Source of the DNA: Rhodovulum robiginosum
GTDB lineage: Bacteria; Pseudomonadota; Alphaproteobacteria; Rhodobacterales; Rhodobacteraceae
Assembly: GCF_003944755.1 (NCBI RefSeq)
Contig: NZ_RWGU01000048.1
Location: 158,501 to 222,500 of the forward strand
DNA: 64,000 nucleotides
Direction of reading: 5' to 3'
Below the pieces are notes generated by a model. It made no database searches, had not been told where the DNA came from, and worked only from the letters and a program-made list of their open reading frames with translations. Both the position numbers and the translations under genes were made by a program. This document shows, piece by piece, positions 53,118 through 63,272 of this stretch (its first letter is position 1; every line of letters starts with the position of its first letter).

Positions 53118-55733
53118 ATGAACCTGGAGAAGTTCACGGAACGGTCGCGTGGTTTCCTGCAAGCCGCCCAGACCATCGCAACCCGCGAAAACCACCAGCG
53201 GCTGGCGCCCGAGCATCTGCTCAAGGCGCTGATGGACGACGAGGAGGGGCTGGCCTCCAACCTGATCCGCCGGGCCGGCGGCGCACCCGAGCGCGTGGTC
53301 GAGGCGGTGGATGCAAGCCTCGAAAAGATGCCCAAGGTCACCGGCGATGCTGGACAGATCTATCTCGACCAGGCCACGGGCCGCGTGCTGGACGAGGCCG
53401 AGAAGATCGCCAAGAAGGCCGGCGACAGCTTTGTCCCCGTCGAGCGCGTGCTGATGGCGCTGGCCATGGTGCGTTCCAAGGCCAAGGAGGCGCTGGATGC
53501 GGGTGCGGTGAGCGCCCAGAACCTGAACGCCGCGATCAACGACTTGCGCAAGGGCCGCACCGCCGACACGGCCAGCGCCGAGGAAGGGTACGACGCGCTG
53601 AAGAAATACGCGCGTGATCTGACCGAGGCCGCCGAGGACGGCAAGATCGACCCGATCATCGGCCGTGACGAGGAAATTCGCCGCGCCATGCAGGTTCTGT
53701 CGCGTCGCACCAAGAACAACCCGGTGCTGATCGGTGAACCGGGCGTCGGCAAGACCGCGATTGCGGAGGGTTTGGCCCTGCGCATCGTCAACGGCGACGT
53801 GCCCGAGAGCCTGAAGAACAAGAAGCTGATGGCGCTGGATATGGGCGCGCTGATCGCCGGCGCGAAATACCGTGGCGAGTTCGAGGAACGTCTCAAGGCG
53901 ATCCTCAGCGAGATCACCGCGGCGGCGGGCGAGATCATCCTCTTCATCGACGAGATGCACACGCTGGTGGGCGCCGGCAAATCAGAGGGTGCAATGGATG
54001 CGGCCAACCTGATCAAGCCGGCGCTGGCCCGCGGCGAGCTGCACTGCATCGGCGCGACCACGCTGGACGAATACCGCAAGCATGTGGAAAAGGACGCGGC
54101 CCTTGCCCGCCGGTTCCAGCCGCTGATGGTGGAGGAGCCCACGGTCGAGGATACCGTGTCGATCCTGCGCGGCATCAAGGAGAAGTACGAGCTGCACCAC
54201 GGCGTGCGTATCTCCGACGCCGCACTCGTGGCCGCCGCCACGCTGTCGCACCGCTACATCACCGACCGGTTCCTGCCCGACAAGGCGATCGACCTCGTCG
54301 ACGAGGCGGCCAGCCGGCTGCGGATGGAGGTGGACAGCAAGCCCGAGGAACTGGACGCGCTGGACCGCGAGATCCTGCAAAAGCAGATCGAGGCCGAGGC
54401 GCTGAAGAAAGAGGACGACGCGGCCTCGAAGAACCGGCTGGAAAAGCTGGAAAAGGAACTGTCGGAGTTGCAGCAGCAATCGGCCGAGATGACCGCCAAG
54501 TGGCAGGCCGAGCGCGACAAGCTGGACAGCGCGCGCGAGCTGAAGGAACAGCTCGACCGGGCGCGGGCCGAGCTTGACCATGCCAAGCGCGAGGGCAACC
54601 TGGCCAAGGCGGGCGAACTGTCCTACGGCGTGATCCCGCAGCTTGAAAAGCAACTGGCCGAGGCCGAGGCACAGGATGACGACGTGATGGTCGAAGAGGC
54701 CGTGCGCCCCGAACAGATCGCGCAGGTCGTCGAGCGTTGGACGGGCATTCCCACATCGAAGATGCTGGAAGGCGAGCGCGAAAAGCTGCTGCGCATGGAA
54801 GAGGAACTGGGCAAGCGCGTGATCGGCCAGAAAGCGGCGGTGACCGCCGTCGCCAACGCCGTGCGGCGCGCCCGCGCGGGGCTCAACGACGAGAACCGGC
54901 CGCTGGGCTCGTTCCTGTTCCTGGGCCCCACCGGCGTCGGCAAGACCGAGCTGACCAAGGCCGTGGCCGAGTACCTCTTTGACGACGACCAGGCGATGGT
55001 CCGGATCGACATGTCCGAGTTCATGGAAAAGCACTCGGTCTCCCGTCTGATCGGCGCGCCTCCGGGCTATGTCGGCTATGACGAGGGCGGCGTGCTGACC
55101 GAGGCCGTGCGCCGGCGCCCCTATCAGGTGGTGCTGTTCGACGAGGTCGAAAAGGCGCATCCGGAGGTCTTCAACGTGCTGCTCCAGGTGCTCGACGACG
55201 GCGTGCTGACCGACGGGCAGGGCCGCACGGTCGATTTCAAGCAGACGCTGATCGTGCTGACCTCGAACCTCGGCAGCCAGGCGCTGAGCCAGTTGCCCGA
55301 GGATGCCGATGCAGCCGCGGCCAAGCGCGACGTGATGGACGCGGTGCGCGCCCATTTTCGGCCCGAGTTTCTGAACCGTCTGGACGAGATGGTGGTGTTC
55401 GACCGGCTGACGCGGACGGACATGACCGGCATCGTCGAGATCCAGCTGCGCCGCCTGCAAAAGCGGTTGGCCGCGCGCAACATCACGCTGGACCTGGACG
55501 CGGGCGCCGAGAAATGGCTGGCCGATGCCGGGTACGACCCGGTCTATGGCGCAAGGCCCTTGAAGCGCGTGATCCAGAAAAGCCTTCAGGACCGGCTGGC
55601 CGAGATGATTCTTGGCGGCGAGGTGCATGACGGCGACACGGTGCCGGTGCATGCGGGGGCCGACGGGCTGATCGTGGGCGACCGCGTCGGCGGGTCGGAC
55701 CGGCCCTCGCCTGAGGACGCCGTGCTGCACTGA
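53118..55733 (+). CDS. clpB: ATP-dependent disaggregase ClpB (Hsp100)
   Basis: Hexameric AAA+ chaperone that rescues aggregated proteins with DnaK. 871 residues from the ATG at 53118 (AAGGAGAG 4 bases upstream); much longer in-frame extensions run through non-coding leader. N-domain starts [19 protein letters not shown]1 Walker A GEPGVGKT at 206-213; a long coiled-coil M-domain at about 405-525 ([18 protein letters not shown]); NBD2 Walker A GPTGVGKT at 603-610 and Walker [16 protein letters not shown] strong terminator follows. Confidence 0.98.
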   Translation: MNLEKFTERSRGFLQAAQTIATRENHQRLAPEHLLKALMDDEEGLASNLIRRAGGAPERVVEAVDASLEKMPKVTGDAGQIYLDQATGRVLDEAEKIAKKAGDSFVPVERVLMALAMVRSKAKEALDAGAVSAQNLNAAINDLRKGRTADTASAEEGYDALKKYARDLTEAAEDGKIDPIIGRDEEIRRAMQVLSRRTKNNPVLIGEPGVGKTAIAEGLALRIVNGDVPESLKNKKLMALDMGALIAGAKYRGEFEERLKAILSEITAAAGEIILFIDEMHTLVGAGKSEGAMDAANLIKPALARGELHCIGATTLDEYRKHVEKDAALARRFQPLMVEEPTVEDTVSILRGIKEKYELHHGVRISDAALVAAATLSHRYITDRFLPDKAIDLVDEAASRLRMEVDSKPEELDALDREILQKQIEAEALKKEDDAASKNRLEKLEKELSELQQQSAEMTAKWQAERDKLDSARELKEQLDRARAELDHAKREGNLAKAGELSYGVIPQLEKQLAEAEAQDDDVMVEEAVRPEQIAQVVERWTGIPTSKMLEGEREKLLRMEEELGKRVIGQKAAVTAVANAVRRARAGLNDENRPLGSFLFLGPTGVGKTELTKAVAEYLFDDDQAMVRIDMSEFMEKHSVSRLIGAPPGYVGYDEGGVLTEAVRRRPYQVVLFDEVEKAHPEVFNVLLQVLDDGVLTDGQGRTVDFKQTLIVLTSNLGSQALSQLPEDADAAAAKRDVMDAVRAHFRPEFLNRLDEMVVFDRLTRTDMTGIVEIQLRRLQKRLAARNITLDLDAGAEKWLADAGYDPVYGARPLKRVIQKSLQDRLAEMILGGEVHDGDTVPVHAGADGLIVGDRVGGSDRPSPEDAVLH

Positions 55734-55754
55734 TGCCCGGACCAACCGAGTGGG

Positions 55755-55784
55755 AAAGGCCCTGCCGCACGGCGGGGCCTTTTC
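55755..55784 (+). terminator. Rho-independent terminator of clpB
   Basis: AAAGGCCCTGCC / GGCGGGGCCTTTT forms a 9-bp core stem (one G-T pair) with loop GCAC and a T-run, 20 bases after the clpB stop. Confidence 0.88.
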
Positions 55785-55940
55785 ATTTCCGGTTGGCGGG
55801 CGGTGGCCGCGCGCGCCCGGCGAATCCTTTGGGCGAACCTGCGATTCGCGGTTATCTTTGGCTTTAGCTGAAGTCGGCAGGCAGTCAGCGAAATCGGTGT
55901 GTGCCAGTCCCTCATCGCCAAGTCGAGGAAGCCGCACATC

Positions 55941-57497
55941 ATGACCAGGACCAGACCCACCGCCCGCCGCAACCGCCCGACCCGCACCAGCACCCCGGCC
56001 ACGGCCTTTCGACAAGAGCCGCCGGGCTTTGGCCGCGCGGGCTTCGGCTTTCTTGACGATGACGAAATTGCCTGGATGAAGGCCCGTGTCGAGGACGTGC
56101 TGGCCGATTACGGGGTCGCGATCCTGCACCCCGAGGCGCAGAAACGGCTGCGCGCGGCCGGTGCCCGGCCCGGCCGCGACGCCAACCGCCTGCGCCTGCC
56201 GCGCGGGCTGATCCGCGAGGCGATGGAGGCCACGCCCAAGGCCGCGCGGCTGGCGGGAAAGCTGCCGCAGCTCGACATCGAGCTGCCGCGCCCCGACCGC
56301 GGCTTCGTCATGCGCACGGGCACCGGGGCGCACGGCTATGTGGACCCGCGCGACGCCAGTTACCGCAACATGGACCTCGCGGCCGTGTCCGACATCGCCG
56401 CGGTGGCCAGCACGCTGGACGAGGTCGGGTTCATCGCCCATCCCTTTGTCCACGGCGTGCCGGAAAAGACCGCCGACATCCACAGCTTTGCCCGGCTCAT
56501 CGCGCGCACCCCCAAACATGTCTGGATGCAGCCCTACCAGTGGGAAAACGTCGATTACCTGATGAAGATCGCGGCCATCGCCGCCGGCGGCGAGGACGCG
56601 CTGCGCGAAACCCCGATCACCAGTTGCATCACCTGTTCGTTCACGCCGCTGGAGTTCAAGTTCATGGACAGCCAGTGCATCATCGCGGCGGGCAGATACG
56701 GGGTGCCGCTGCACGCATGTGCGCTGCCGTCCTCGGGCGGGACGGCGCCCTTGTCGGTGGGCAGCATGGCGATCATGGCCGCGGCCGAGATCGTGGGCAT
56801 GACCGTCATGGCCCATGTCCTGGCCCCCGGAACGCCGGTGATCTCAACGCCGCTGATGTTCACCCTCGACATGCGCACAGGCTCGGCGTTGCAGGCCTGT
56901 GTCGAGTCGCTTCAATCGGCGAGCGTCGCGGTGCAGCTGATGAAACGCGGCTGGGGGATGTTGGCGCATACCTATGGCGCCGGCTCGGATACGCCCGACG
57001 TCGACCACCAAGCCATGGCCGAGCGCGCGCTGCTGGCCCAGATCGTGGCGCTGAGCGGCGCCGACATCCTGGGCGGGGTGGGCCAACTGGAATGCGCGAC
57101 CGTCTTCAGCCCGGTTCAGGCGGTCCTTGACAACGAGATCGGGGCGATGATGCGCCGCCTCATCCGCAAGCCGCGGCTGGAGCGCGAGGCGCTGAACTGG
57201 GACGAGGTGATGAGGGTGCCGGCCGGTGGCCATTTCCTCGATTCCGCGCATACCATCGCGATGTGCCGCGACCAGTTGGCACCGCGGATCTTCACGCGGC
57301 AGGGCCGGGACGACTACGAGGCATCGGGGCGGCGTACCTCATTCGACGCGGCCCGCGAGGCGGCGCTTTCCGCGATTGCCGCTGCCCCCGAAGGCGGCGT
57401 TCTAAGCGCAGAGCAAGAGCGCGAGATCGCCGCGCTGATCGCCCATGCCGACGAACATATCGTGGCCGCCTATGCCGGAAAGGTTACTGTGATCTAA
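55941..57497 (+). CDS. MttB-family (trimethylamine methyltransferase-like) protein without pyrrolysine
   Basis: 518 residues, one uninterrupted frame from the ATG at 55941, so no in-frame amber codon is needed. The family pattern is clear: WMKARVEDVLADYGVAILHPEAQ, FVMRTGTGAHGYVDPRDASYRNMDLAAVSDIAAV, KHVWMQPYQWENVDYLMKIA, SSGGTAPLSVGSMA, and HTYGAGSDTPDVDHQA. Non-Pyl members demethylate quaternary amines (glycine betaine, proline betaine, carnitine) onto a corrinoid protein; which substrate applies here is unknown. No corrinoid protein or reactivase lies within the window. Arg/Thr-rich N-terminus. Confidence 0.9.
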   Translation: MTRTRPTARRNRPTRTSTPATAFRQEPPGFGRAGFGFLDDDEIAWMKARVEDVLADYGVAILHPEAQKRLRAAGARPGRDANRLRLPRGLIREAMEATPKAARLAGKLPQLDIELPRPDRGFVMRTGTGAHGYVDPRDASYRNMDLAAVSDIAAVASTLDEVGFIAHPFVHGVPEKTADIHSFARLIARTPKHVWMQPYQWENVDYLMKIAAIAAGGEDALRETPITSCITCSFTPLEFKFMDSQCIIAAGRYGVPLHACALPSSGGTAPLSVGSMAIMAAAEIVGMTVMAHVLAPGTPVISTPLMFTLDMRTGSALQACVESLQSASVAVQLMKRGWGMLAHTYGAGSDTPDVDHQAMAERALLAQIVALSGADILGGVGQLECATVFSPVQAVLDNEIGAMMRRLIRKPRLEREALNWDEVMRVPAGGHFLDSAHTIAMCRDQLAPRIFTRQGRDDYEASGRRTSFDAAREAALSAIAAAPEGGVLSAEQEREIAALIAHADEHIVAAYAGKVTVI

Positions 57498-57572
57498 GGG
57501 GCCGAAGAATGCGACTGGCGGCTACCGCGAGCGGCCATTCGGGCGGCGGCACCGTCGGGCGGACCCGCCAAT

Positions 57573-57605
57573 GGAAAAGGCCCCGCCGGGGGGCGGGGCC
57601 TTCGT
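57573..57605. terminator. Terminator between convergent mttB-like and fasciclin-RTX genes
   Basis: AAGGCCCCGCC and GGCGGGGCCTT form a long GC stem flanked by A and T bases, midway between two convergent genes, so it can work in both directions. Confidence 0.85.
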
Positions 57606-57617
57606 GTCTCGCGGTAC

Positions 57618-59375
57618 TCAGACCAGCAGGTCGATCGAGGCCGCGTCGCCCGCGATTTGCAGGTCGATGCTTTCGGCAGCCGCGCCATCGACCAGCGCCC
57701 AGATCACCTGCCCTGTGGGGGCGTAGGTGATGAACGCCTCGGCCACGCCGGCCTCGCCCGCGTCCGCGGTCTCGGCGAAGGCGAGGACGAAGTCGTCGGC
57801 CTCGGCCTCTGCGCCGAAAAAGAGCGTGTCTTCCGAGGTGAAGTCCTGCACCCAGTCGGTGCCGTGGCCTGCCACGCCGAGATGGAAGAACGTGTCGGCG
57901 CCCGCGCCGCCGTTCACCCGGTCATAGCCATAGCCGCCGTTCAGGAAATCGGCGCCCTCGTTACCATAAAGCACGTCACCCAGGCCGTTGCCCGCCAGCA
58001 CGTCGTCGCCGGCCTGCCCGGCCAGGAAATCGGCCCCGGCGCCGCCGGTCAGGGCATCCGAGCCGTCCATGCCGTAGACGGTGTCGTTTCCTGCACCGGC
58101 CGAAACGGTGTCGTCCCCGGCGCCGGCAAAGATCACATCGGCGAGATCGTCCTCGGCAGGGCCGCCGACGATGCGGTCGTCGCCGTCGCCGCCATTGAGA
58201 CGATCGGCGCCCGCGCCACCCAGAACGGTGTCGTCACCAAGCCCCGCGATCACCACGTCATCGCCACCGCGGGCGTCGATGTAGTCTGCATCGGCTCCGG
58301 TATCGAAGCTCTCGTCGGTGTCGTCGCCGATCAGGAAGTCGACGTCGTCCGCGCCGTCCGAGGCCAGCAGGTCGGCGGGCAGCAGCACCCCGTCGATGAC
58401 ATGGACGATGCCGTTCGCGGCCTGGATGTCCAGCGCGCGCGGCATCGGGTCGGCGATGTCGGGGTCGAGGTCGGCAAAACTGACCGCATCGCCGTCGACG
58501 GTGACGCCGATCTCGGGCCCGGCCAAGGTCGTGATGCCGTCGGCGGCCAAGACCTGGCTCGATTGCAGCGAGCCCGGCGCGACGTGATAGGTCAGCACCG
58601 TGGTCAGCAGCGGGATCGGATCGCCCGCGTTCAACAGCGTCAGCCCGTCGACGAGATAGGACCAGGCCCCGGCTTCGTCGCTGCCGCTGTAACCCAGCGC
58701 CGATGCGAGGCTGAGGAAGGCGTCGTCATCGGGGGCAAACACCGTCAGGTCGGCGGTCTCGTCGGCCAGCGCATCGACGAGGCCGGCCGCGCTCACCGCG
58801 GTCAGCAGCAGGTCGAAATCGGCGCCGTTATCGTCGAACTCGCCACCGCTGGCGGCCACGATACCGGCAATCGTTTCGGCGTCGTTGCCGGGCAGGTCGA
58901 TGGGCAGCAGAACCCGGTCGATGACATGCACGATGCCGTTGTCGGCCTCGATATCCGTCGCCACCAGCGACGGGTCGAGAAGGTCGGGCTCGGCATCGAC
59001 GAGCGTCGGCAGGTCGGGCGCGATCGTGGCGCCGTTCAGCGTGTCGAGCGACTCGGCGGCGGACACGGCGGCGCTGTCGAAGATGCCGGGTGAGACGTGA
59101 TAGGTGACAACGTCGAACAGCGTTTCGGCCGCCACGTTCTCGGTGAGGAACGCCGATACCGCGGTCTCGTCCGCCGCATCGCCGGTGTAGCCCAGATCAG
59201 TGGCAAGGGCGCCGAACGCGTCGTTTGTGGGGGCGAAGACCGTCACGCCGGCATCGGCGGCGGACAGCGCGGCGACGAGGTCGCTCTCTTCGATATTTTC
59301 GTCGAGGTATTGCAGAACGCCGACAAGGATCGAGAAATCCGGGTTGTCGACGGCGATTTCGGTAATTGTAGCCAT
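57618..59375 (-). CDS. Secreted protein with two fasciclin domains and RTX calcium repeats
   Basis: 585 residues from the ATG at 59375 (GGAG 9 bases upstream). No Sec signal. Fasciclin domain 1 (about 6-155) has VTVFAPTNDAFGAL, TYHVSPG and GIVHVIDRVLLP; domain 2 (about 165-335) has LTVFAPDDDAFLSL, TYHVAPG and GIVHVIDGVLLP. About a dozen acidic GGxGxD nonapeptides follow at about 362-495 (ARGGDDVVIAGLGDD ... NGGAGADTF), then a C-terminal secretion-type domain. Such proteins leave by a type I system and fold on calcium; an adhesive role is inferred. No transporter is in the window. Confidence 0.9.
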   Translation of the reverse strand: MATITEIAVDNPDFSILVGVLQYLDENIEESDLVAALSAADAGVTVFAPTNDAFGALATDLGYTGDAADETAVSAFLTENVAAETLFDVVTYHVSPGIFDSAAVSAAESLDTLNGATIAPDLPTLVDAEPDLLDPSLVATDIEADNGIVHVIDRVLLPIDLPGNDAETIAGIVAASGGEFDDNGADFDLLLTAVSAAGLVDALADETADLTVFAPDDDAFLSLASALGYSGSDEAGAWSYLVDGLTLLNAGDPIPLLTTVLTYHVAPGSLQSSQVLAADGITTLAGPEIGVTVDGDAVSFADLDPDIADPMPRALDIQAANGIVHVIDGVLLPADLLASDGADDVDFLIGDDTDESFDTGADADYIDARGGDDVVIAGLGDDTVLGGAGADRLNGGDGDDRIVGGPAEDDLADVIFAGAGDDTVSAGAGNDTVYGMDGSDALTGGAGADFLAGQAGDDVLAGNGLGDVLYGNEGADFLNGGYGYDRVNGGAGADTFFHLGVAGHGTDWVQDFTSEDTLFFGAEAEADDFVLAFAETADAGEAGVAEAFITYAPTGQVIWALVDGAAAESIDLQIAGDAASIDLLV

Positions 59376-59401
59376 CAAAGATACTCCGATTGTCCCTCCG
59401 A

Positions 59402-59430
59402 TAAACGGCCCGGCGCGAGGGCCGGGCCGT
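59402..59430 (-). terminator. Rho-independent terminator of the periplasmic fasciclin gene
   Basis: On the minus strand ACGGCCCGGC / GCCGGGCCGT (perfect 10 bp, loop of six) is followed by TTTAT, 10 bases after the fasciclin stop. Confidence 0.8.
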
Positions 59431-59440
59431 CATCTGGGCG

Positions 59441-59920
59441 TCAGTTGGGCAGGATCACCTGGTCGATGACGTGGATCACGCCGTTCGAAGCCTCGATATC
59501 GGCGGTCGTCACATTGGCGCCGTCGACGGTAACGCCGCCATCGGTGCCGATGGTCACTTCGCCGCCCTGCACCGTGCCGGCCATCATGCCGTCGGACAGA
59601 TCGGAGGACATCACCTTGCCCGGCACCACGTGGTAGGTGAGGATGCCCACCAGCTGGTCCTTGTTCTCGGGCAGCAGCAGGCTCTCGACGGTGCCTTCGG
59701 GCAGCGCCGCGAAGGCTGCGTCGGTGGGTGCGAAGACCGTGAAGGGACCTTCACCCTTCAACGTCTCGACCAGGCCCGCCGCCTCAACGGCGGCAACCAG
59801 CGTGTTGAAGTCGCCGGCACCAGCGGCGGTATCGACGATATCCATCGAGTGGCCGCCCGCGAGCGCGGGGCCCGACAGCATGGCGGCGGCGGTTAGCGAA
59901 AGAAACGTTCTGCGGATCAT
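59441..59920 (-). CDS. Periplasmic fasciclin-domain protein
   Basis: 159 residues from the ATG at 59920 (AAGGGAA 8 bases upstream). Signal peptide about 1-22 ending ALAG. One fasciclin domain: [61 protein letters not shown], and [14 protein letters not shown]. Typical of small alphaproteobacterial fasciclin proteins (Nex18/MPB70-like). Its own terminator and a separate leader show it is a separate transcript from the larger fasciclin-RTX gene, although the two are probably related by duplication of the domain. Confidence 0.93.
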   Translation of the reverse strand: MIRRTFLSLTAAAMLSGPALAGGHSMDIVDTAAGAGDFNTLVAAVEAAGLVETLKGEGPFTVFAPTDAAFAALPEGTVESLLLPENKDQLVGILTYHVVPGKVMSSDLSDGMMAGTVQGGEVTIGTDGGVTVDGANVTTADIEASNGVIHVIDQVILPN

Positions 59921-60037
59921 TAGACAATTCCCTTTGTTGGACACAGGCACCCAGTGGCTGGGCTGCCTTCCGTACGCGGGAGTTAGGGCGCAGATCGGGT
60001 CTGCATCGTGGGGGATTCCCGCCGATGTCATTTGACG

Positions 60038-60072
60038 AAAACGCGCCGCGCCCTAAGCCGGGGCACGGCGCG
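60038..60072 (-). terminator. Rho-independent terminator of the DUF302 gene
   Basis: On the minus strand a 12-bp stem CGCGCCGTGCCC / GGGCGCGGCGCG (one G-T pair, loop of seven) is followed by TTTT, about 55 bases after the DUF302 stop. Confidence 0.88.
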
Positions 60073-60127
60073 ATGTCATCTCAAATTCCGTTCAGAATGT
60101 TTGAAGATCCGTGAACGAGATACCGGC

Positions 60128-60571
60128 TCAGTCGAGCCCCACGGCCTCGCGCGCTATCGTGTCGAGCAGCGCCTCGACCTCTTTCATCGGGCCCTCGGGA
60201 AACTGGCGATAGCCGATCGTGGTTTCGTCGGGGCTGTCGGGAAACTGTAGCACGAAGATGTCGTAGGGGCAGAACTTTATGTTCATCGGTTCGGCCTCCA
60301 TCACCTTGCGCGACAGCTTCGCCGAGCAAAAGCTGAAGATATCGGCCTTGAGGAAGATCGTGACGTCCGAGCCGACATCGGCCTTGGTGCGCTCCAGCAT
60401 GTCGCCGGTATGGCTGACGCTGTCGATTACCAGGCCTTGGCCCAGCACGGCGTTTTCCAGCCCGAACACCACGTCGTCGAACGTTTGATCGACCGTGTAG
60501 GTGACGGTGTCCTCGGCGGACGCGCAGGTGGCGGCAACGGCCATGGCCGCCGCGGCGAGAACTGTTTTCAT
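60128..60571 (-). CDS. DUF302 family periplasmic protein
   Basis: 147 residues with a signal peptide about 1-19 (LAAAAMAVAATCASA). DUF302 features: VTYTVDQTFDDVVFGLENAVLGQGLVIDSVSHTGDML, KADIFSFCSAKLSRKVMEAEP and CPYDIFVLQ. Two cysteines (SFCSA, KFCPYD) could form a disulfide or bind a ligand. Function unknown. Divergent from the glutamate-synthase-like gene; the 126-base spacer must contain both promoters. Confidence 0.87.
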   Translation of the reverse strand: MKTVLAAAAMAVAATCASAEDTVTYTVDQTFDDVVFGLENAVLGQGLVIDSVSHTGDMLERTKADVGSDVTIFLKADIFSFCSAKLSRKVMEAEPMNIKFCPYDIFVLQFPDSPDETTIGYRQFPEGPMKEVEALLDTIAREAVGLD

Positions 60572-60697
60572 GGAATCCTCCCAGTTTCCCCGTGCTGCCG
60601 GGGGGTTGTCTGATACGATCTGTCCGCGCACTCTAACCTCGGCGACCCCGGCAACCTTGATCGAGGTCAAACTGTCGCACAGGTGCAGGGAGGCATC

Positions 60698-62251
60698 ATG
60701 GGCTGGGCGTATTACGCATTGCAGGTGATGGCCGGTGCCTTTGCGCTGTTTCTCGGCTTCATGTTTCTCTTGGTGCTGGTGTTTTATGTCATCGACAGCC
60801 GCCAGGCCGGAGACGCGATACGGCGCAACTATCCGGTCATCGGCCGGTTCCGCGGGGTGTTCACCCAGCTTGGCGAGTTCTTCCGGCAATATTTCTTTGC
60901 CATGGACCGCGAGGAGATGCCGTTCAACCGCGCCCAGCGCAACTGGGTCTACAATGCCTCCGCGGCCAAGGGGAACACGGTGGCCTTCGGCTCGACCCGC
61001 AATCTGAACATCCCCGGCACGCCCATCTTCATGAACGCGGTCTTTCCGCCGCTGGACGATCAATACGCCTCGACCGAGCCGATGGTGATCGGGCCCCATT
61101 GCCGCGAGCCCTATCTCGCCCCGTCGATCTTCAACATCTCGGGGATGTCCTACGGCGCGATTTCGAAACCCGCCGTGCGGGCGCTGACGCGCGGCGCGAA
61201 ACGGGCGGGGATCTGGCTGAACACCGGCGAAGGGGGGCTGTCGCCCTATCACCTGGAGGGCGGTTGCGACATCGTCTTTCAGATCGGCACGGCGAAGTTC
61301 GGCGTGCGCGACGTGGCCGGGGGCTTGAGCGACGACAAGCTGCGCGAGGTGTCGGCGCATCCGGAAGTGAAGATGTTCGAGATCAAGCTCAGCCAGGGCG
61401 CCAAGCCCGGCAAGGGCGGTATCCTGCCCGCGGCCAAGATCGATCAAGAGGTCGCCCGCATCCGCGGCGTGCCGATGGGGCAGGACGCGATCTCGCCCAA
61501 CCGGCACAAGGAGGTCGACGATTTCGGCGATCTTTTGGACCTCGTCGCCCATATCCGCGAGGTCACCGGCAAGCCGGTCGGCATCAAGAGCTGCATCGGC
61601 TCGGCCGATCCCTGGTTCGAGCTGTTCAAGGAAATCAAGAAGCGGGGCGAGGAAAGCGCGCCGGACTTCATCGCCGTCGACGGCGGCGAGGGCGGCACCG
61701 GAGCGGCGCCCATGCCGCTGATCGACCTTGTCGGGCTGCCATTGCGCGAGGCGCTGATCCGCATGGTCGACCTGCGCGACCTTGCCGGCCTGCACGAGCG
61801 TATCCGCATCGTCGCCAGCGGCAAGCTGGTGGCGCCGGGCGATGTGGCCTGGGCCATTTGCCTCGGCGCGGATTTCGTCACCTCCGCGCGTGGCTTCATG
61901 TTCAGCCTGGGCTGCATCCAGGCGCTGAAATGCAACAAGAACACCTGCCCCACCGGGGTCACGACGCACCAGCCACACCTTCAGCAGGGTCTGGTGGTCG
62001 AAGAAAAGGAAAAGCGCGTGGCGGCCTACGCAAAATCGGTGATCCAGGAGATCGAGACCATCGCCCATTCGGTCGGCGTGGCCGAACCGCGCGAGATGCG
62101 CCGCAGGCATATGCGGATCGTGAAGGACGACGGCACGTCGGTGCAGATGAACGAGATTTTCCCATCCGTGAACCTGGCCGAGCATGGCCTCGCCAGGGCC
62201 CGCGGCCACAAGCAGTTCGAATTGGCGCTGCAGCGGCTGGACGAGGTCTGA
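60698..62251 (+). CDS. Membrane-anchored FMN-binding glutamate synthase family protein
   Basis: 517 residues from the ATG at 60698 (GGGAGG 5 bases upstream). N-terminal helix (VMAGAFALFLGFMFLLVLVFYVI) anchors a glutamate-synthase FMN barrel: FNISGMSYGAISKPAVRALTRGAKRAG, GEGGLSPYHLEGG, LSQGAKPGKGGILPAAKI, DGGEGGTGAAPMPLID and the [3Fe-4S] cysteine motif C-x5-C-x4-C in CIQALKCNKNTCPTG. The amidotransferase and GltD parts are absent, so classical glutamate synthesis is unlikely. Substrate unknown. Confidence 0.9.
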   Translation: MGWAYYALQVMAGAFALFLGFMFLLVLVFYVIDSRQAGDAIRRNYPVIGRFRGVFTQLGEFFRQYFFAMDREEMPFNRAQRNWVYNASAAKGNTVAFGSTRNLNIPGTPIFMNAVFPPLDDQYASTEPMVIGPHCREPYLAPSIFNISGMSYGAISKPAVRALTRGAKRAGIWLNTGEGGLSPYHLEGGCDIVFQIGTAKFGVRDVAGGLSDDKLREVSAHPEVKMFEIKLSQGAKPGKGGILPAAKIDQEVARIRGVPMGQDAISPNRHKEVDDFGDLLDLVAHIREVTGKPVGIKSCIGSADPWFELFKEIKKRGEESAPDFIAVDGGEGGTGAAPMPLIDLVGLPLREALIRMVDLRDLAGLHERIRIVASGKLVAPGDVAWAICLGADFVTSARGFMFSLGCIQALKCNKNTCPTGVTTHQPHLQQGLVVEEKEKRVAAYAKSVIQEIETIAHSVGVAEPREMRRRHMRIVKDDGTSVQMNEIFPSVNLAEHGLARARGHKQFELALQRLDEV

Positions 62252-62369
62252 CCGCGCTGCCACCGGGCCCTTTGTTTCAGGGCGGTGCCGTCGGTGTGAG
62301 ACGAGTTGTTTTCACAGCGCGATGGCGCGCACCTAAGTTGACCTTGGGACCGATGGGAAAGGAATTCCA

Positions 62370-63272
62370 ATGGCAGGCCGCTGGCGCAACACATTGAACT
62401 GGTCGGACGTCACCCCGGAGGCTGCCTATCTCAGCCGCCGTCAGATCATGGCTGGGGCCGGGGCGCTGGCGCTGGGCGGGCTTGCCGGGCAGGCCCGTGC
62501 GGCCGAGGGCGGGCTGGAGCCCAACACGTTCGAAGAGATCACCAGCTACTGCAACTTTTACGAATTCGGCACCGGCAAGGAAGACCCCAAGCGCAATGCC
62601 GGCGCCCTGACCGTCGATCCGTGGTCGGTGAAGATCGACGGGTTGGTCGACAAGCCCGGCACCTACGACCTGGCCGACATCCTGGAAGGCGTCTCGCTTG
62701 AGGAACGCATCTACCGGCTTCGCTGCGTCGAGGCCTGGTCGATGGTGATCCCCTGGGTCGGGTTCGAGCTGGCGGACCTGCTAGATCGTGTCGGCGTGCA
62801 GCCGGGCGCGAAATACGTGGCCTTCGAGACGCTCTTCCGCCCCGAGGAGATGCCGGGCCAGCGCGCGCCCATCCTCGACTGGCCCTATGTCGAGGGGCTG
62901 CGACTGGACGAGGCGATGCACCCTCTGACGATCATGGCGACCGGGCTTTACGGTCAGGACATGCCCAAGCAGAACGGCGCGCCGATCCGGCTGGTGGTAC
63001 CGTGGAAATACGGCTTCAAGTCGATCAAGTCGGTGGTGCGGATCAGCCTGACCGAGACCGAGCCGCCGACCACGTGGAACAAGGCCAGTGCGCGCGAATA
63101 CGGCTTTTACTCGAACGTGAACCCGCAAGTGGACCACCCCCGCTGGAGCCAGGCCACCGAACGGCGCATCGGGGCGGGGCTGTTTTCCAAGCGTCAGCCC
63201 ACGCTTATGTTCAACGGCTATGACGAGGTTGCCGACCTCTATGCCGGGATGGATCTGAAGAAATTCTTCTGA
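62370..63272 (+). CDS. msrP: Protein-methionine-sulfoxide reductase catalytic subunit MsrP
   Basis: Molybdopterin enzyme that repairs oxidised methionine in periplasmic proteins. 300 residues with a Tat signal ([16 protein letters not shown]). The cofactor cysteine is C119 in [48 protein letters not shown] and [17 protein letters not shown] are family blocks. GGAAAGGAATTCC precedes the ATG. msrQ begins at its last base (TGATG). Confidence 0.97.
   Translation: MAGRWRNTLNWSDVTPEAAYLSRRQIMAGAGALALGGLAGQARAAEGGLEPNTFEEITSYCNFYEFGTGKEDPKRNAGALTVDPWSVKIDGLVDKPGTYDLADILEGVSLEERIYRLRCVEAWSMVIPWVGFELADLLDRVGVQPGAKYVAFETLFRPEEMPGQRAPILDWPYVEGLRLDEAMHPLTIMATGLYGQDMPKQNGAPIRLVVPWKYGFKSIKSVVRISLTETEPPTTWNKASAREYGFYSNVNPQVDHPRWSQATERRIGAGLFSKRQPTLMFNGYDEVADLYAGMDLKKFF

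Noticed and set aside
53982..56816. 944-codon minus-strand frame across clpB
   Set aside because: Shadow of clpB and the MttB-like gene; composition dominated by His, Gly, Arg and Leu.
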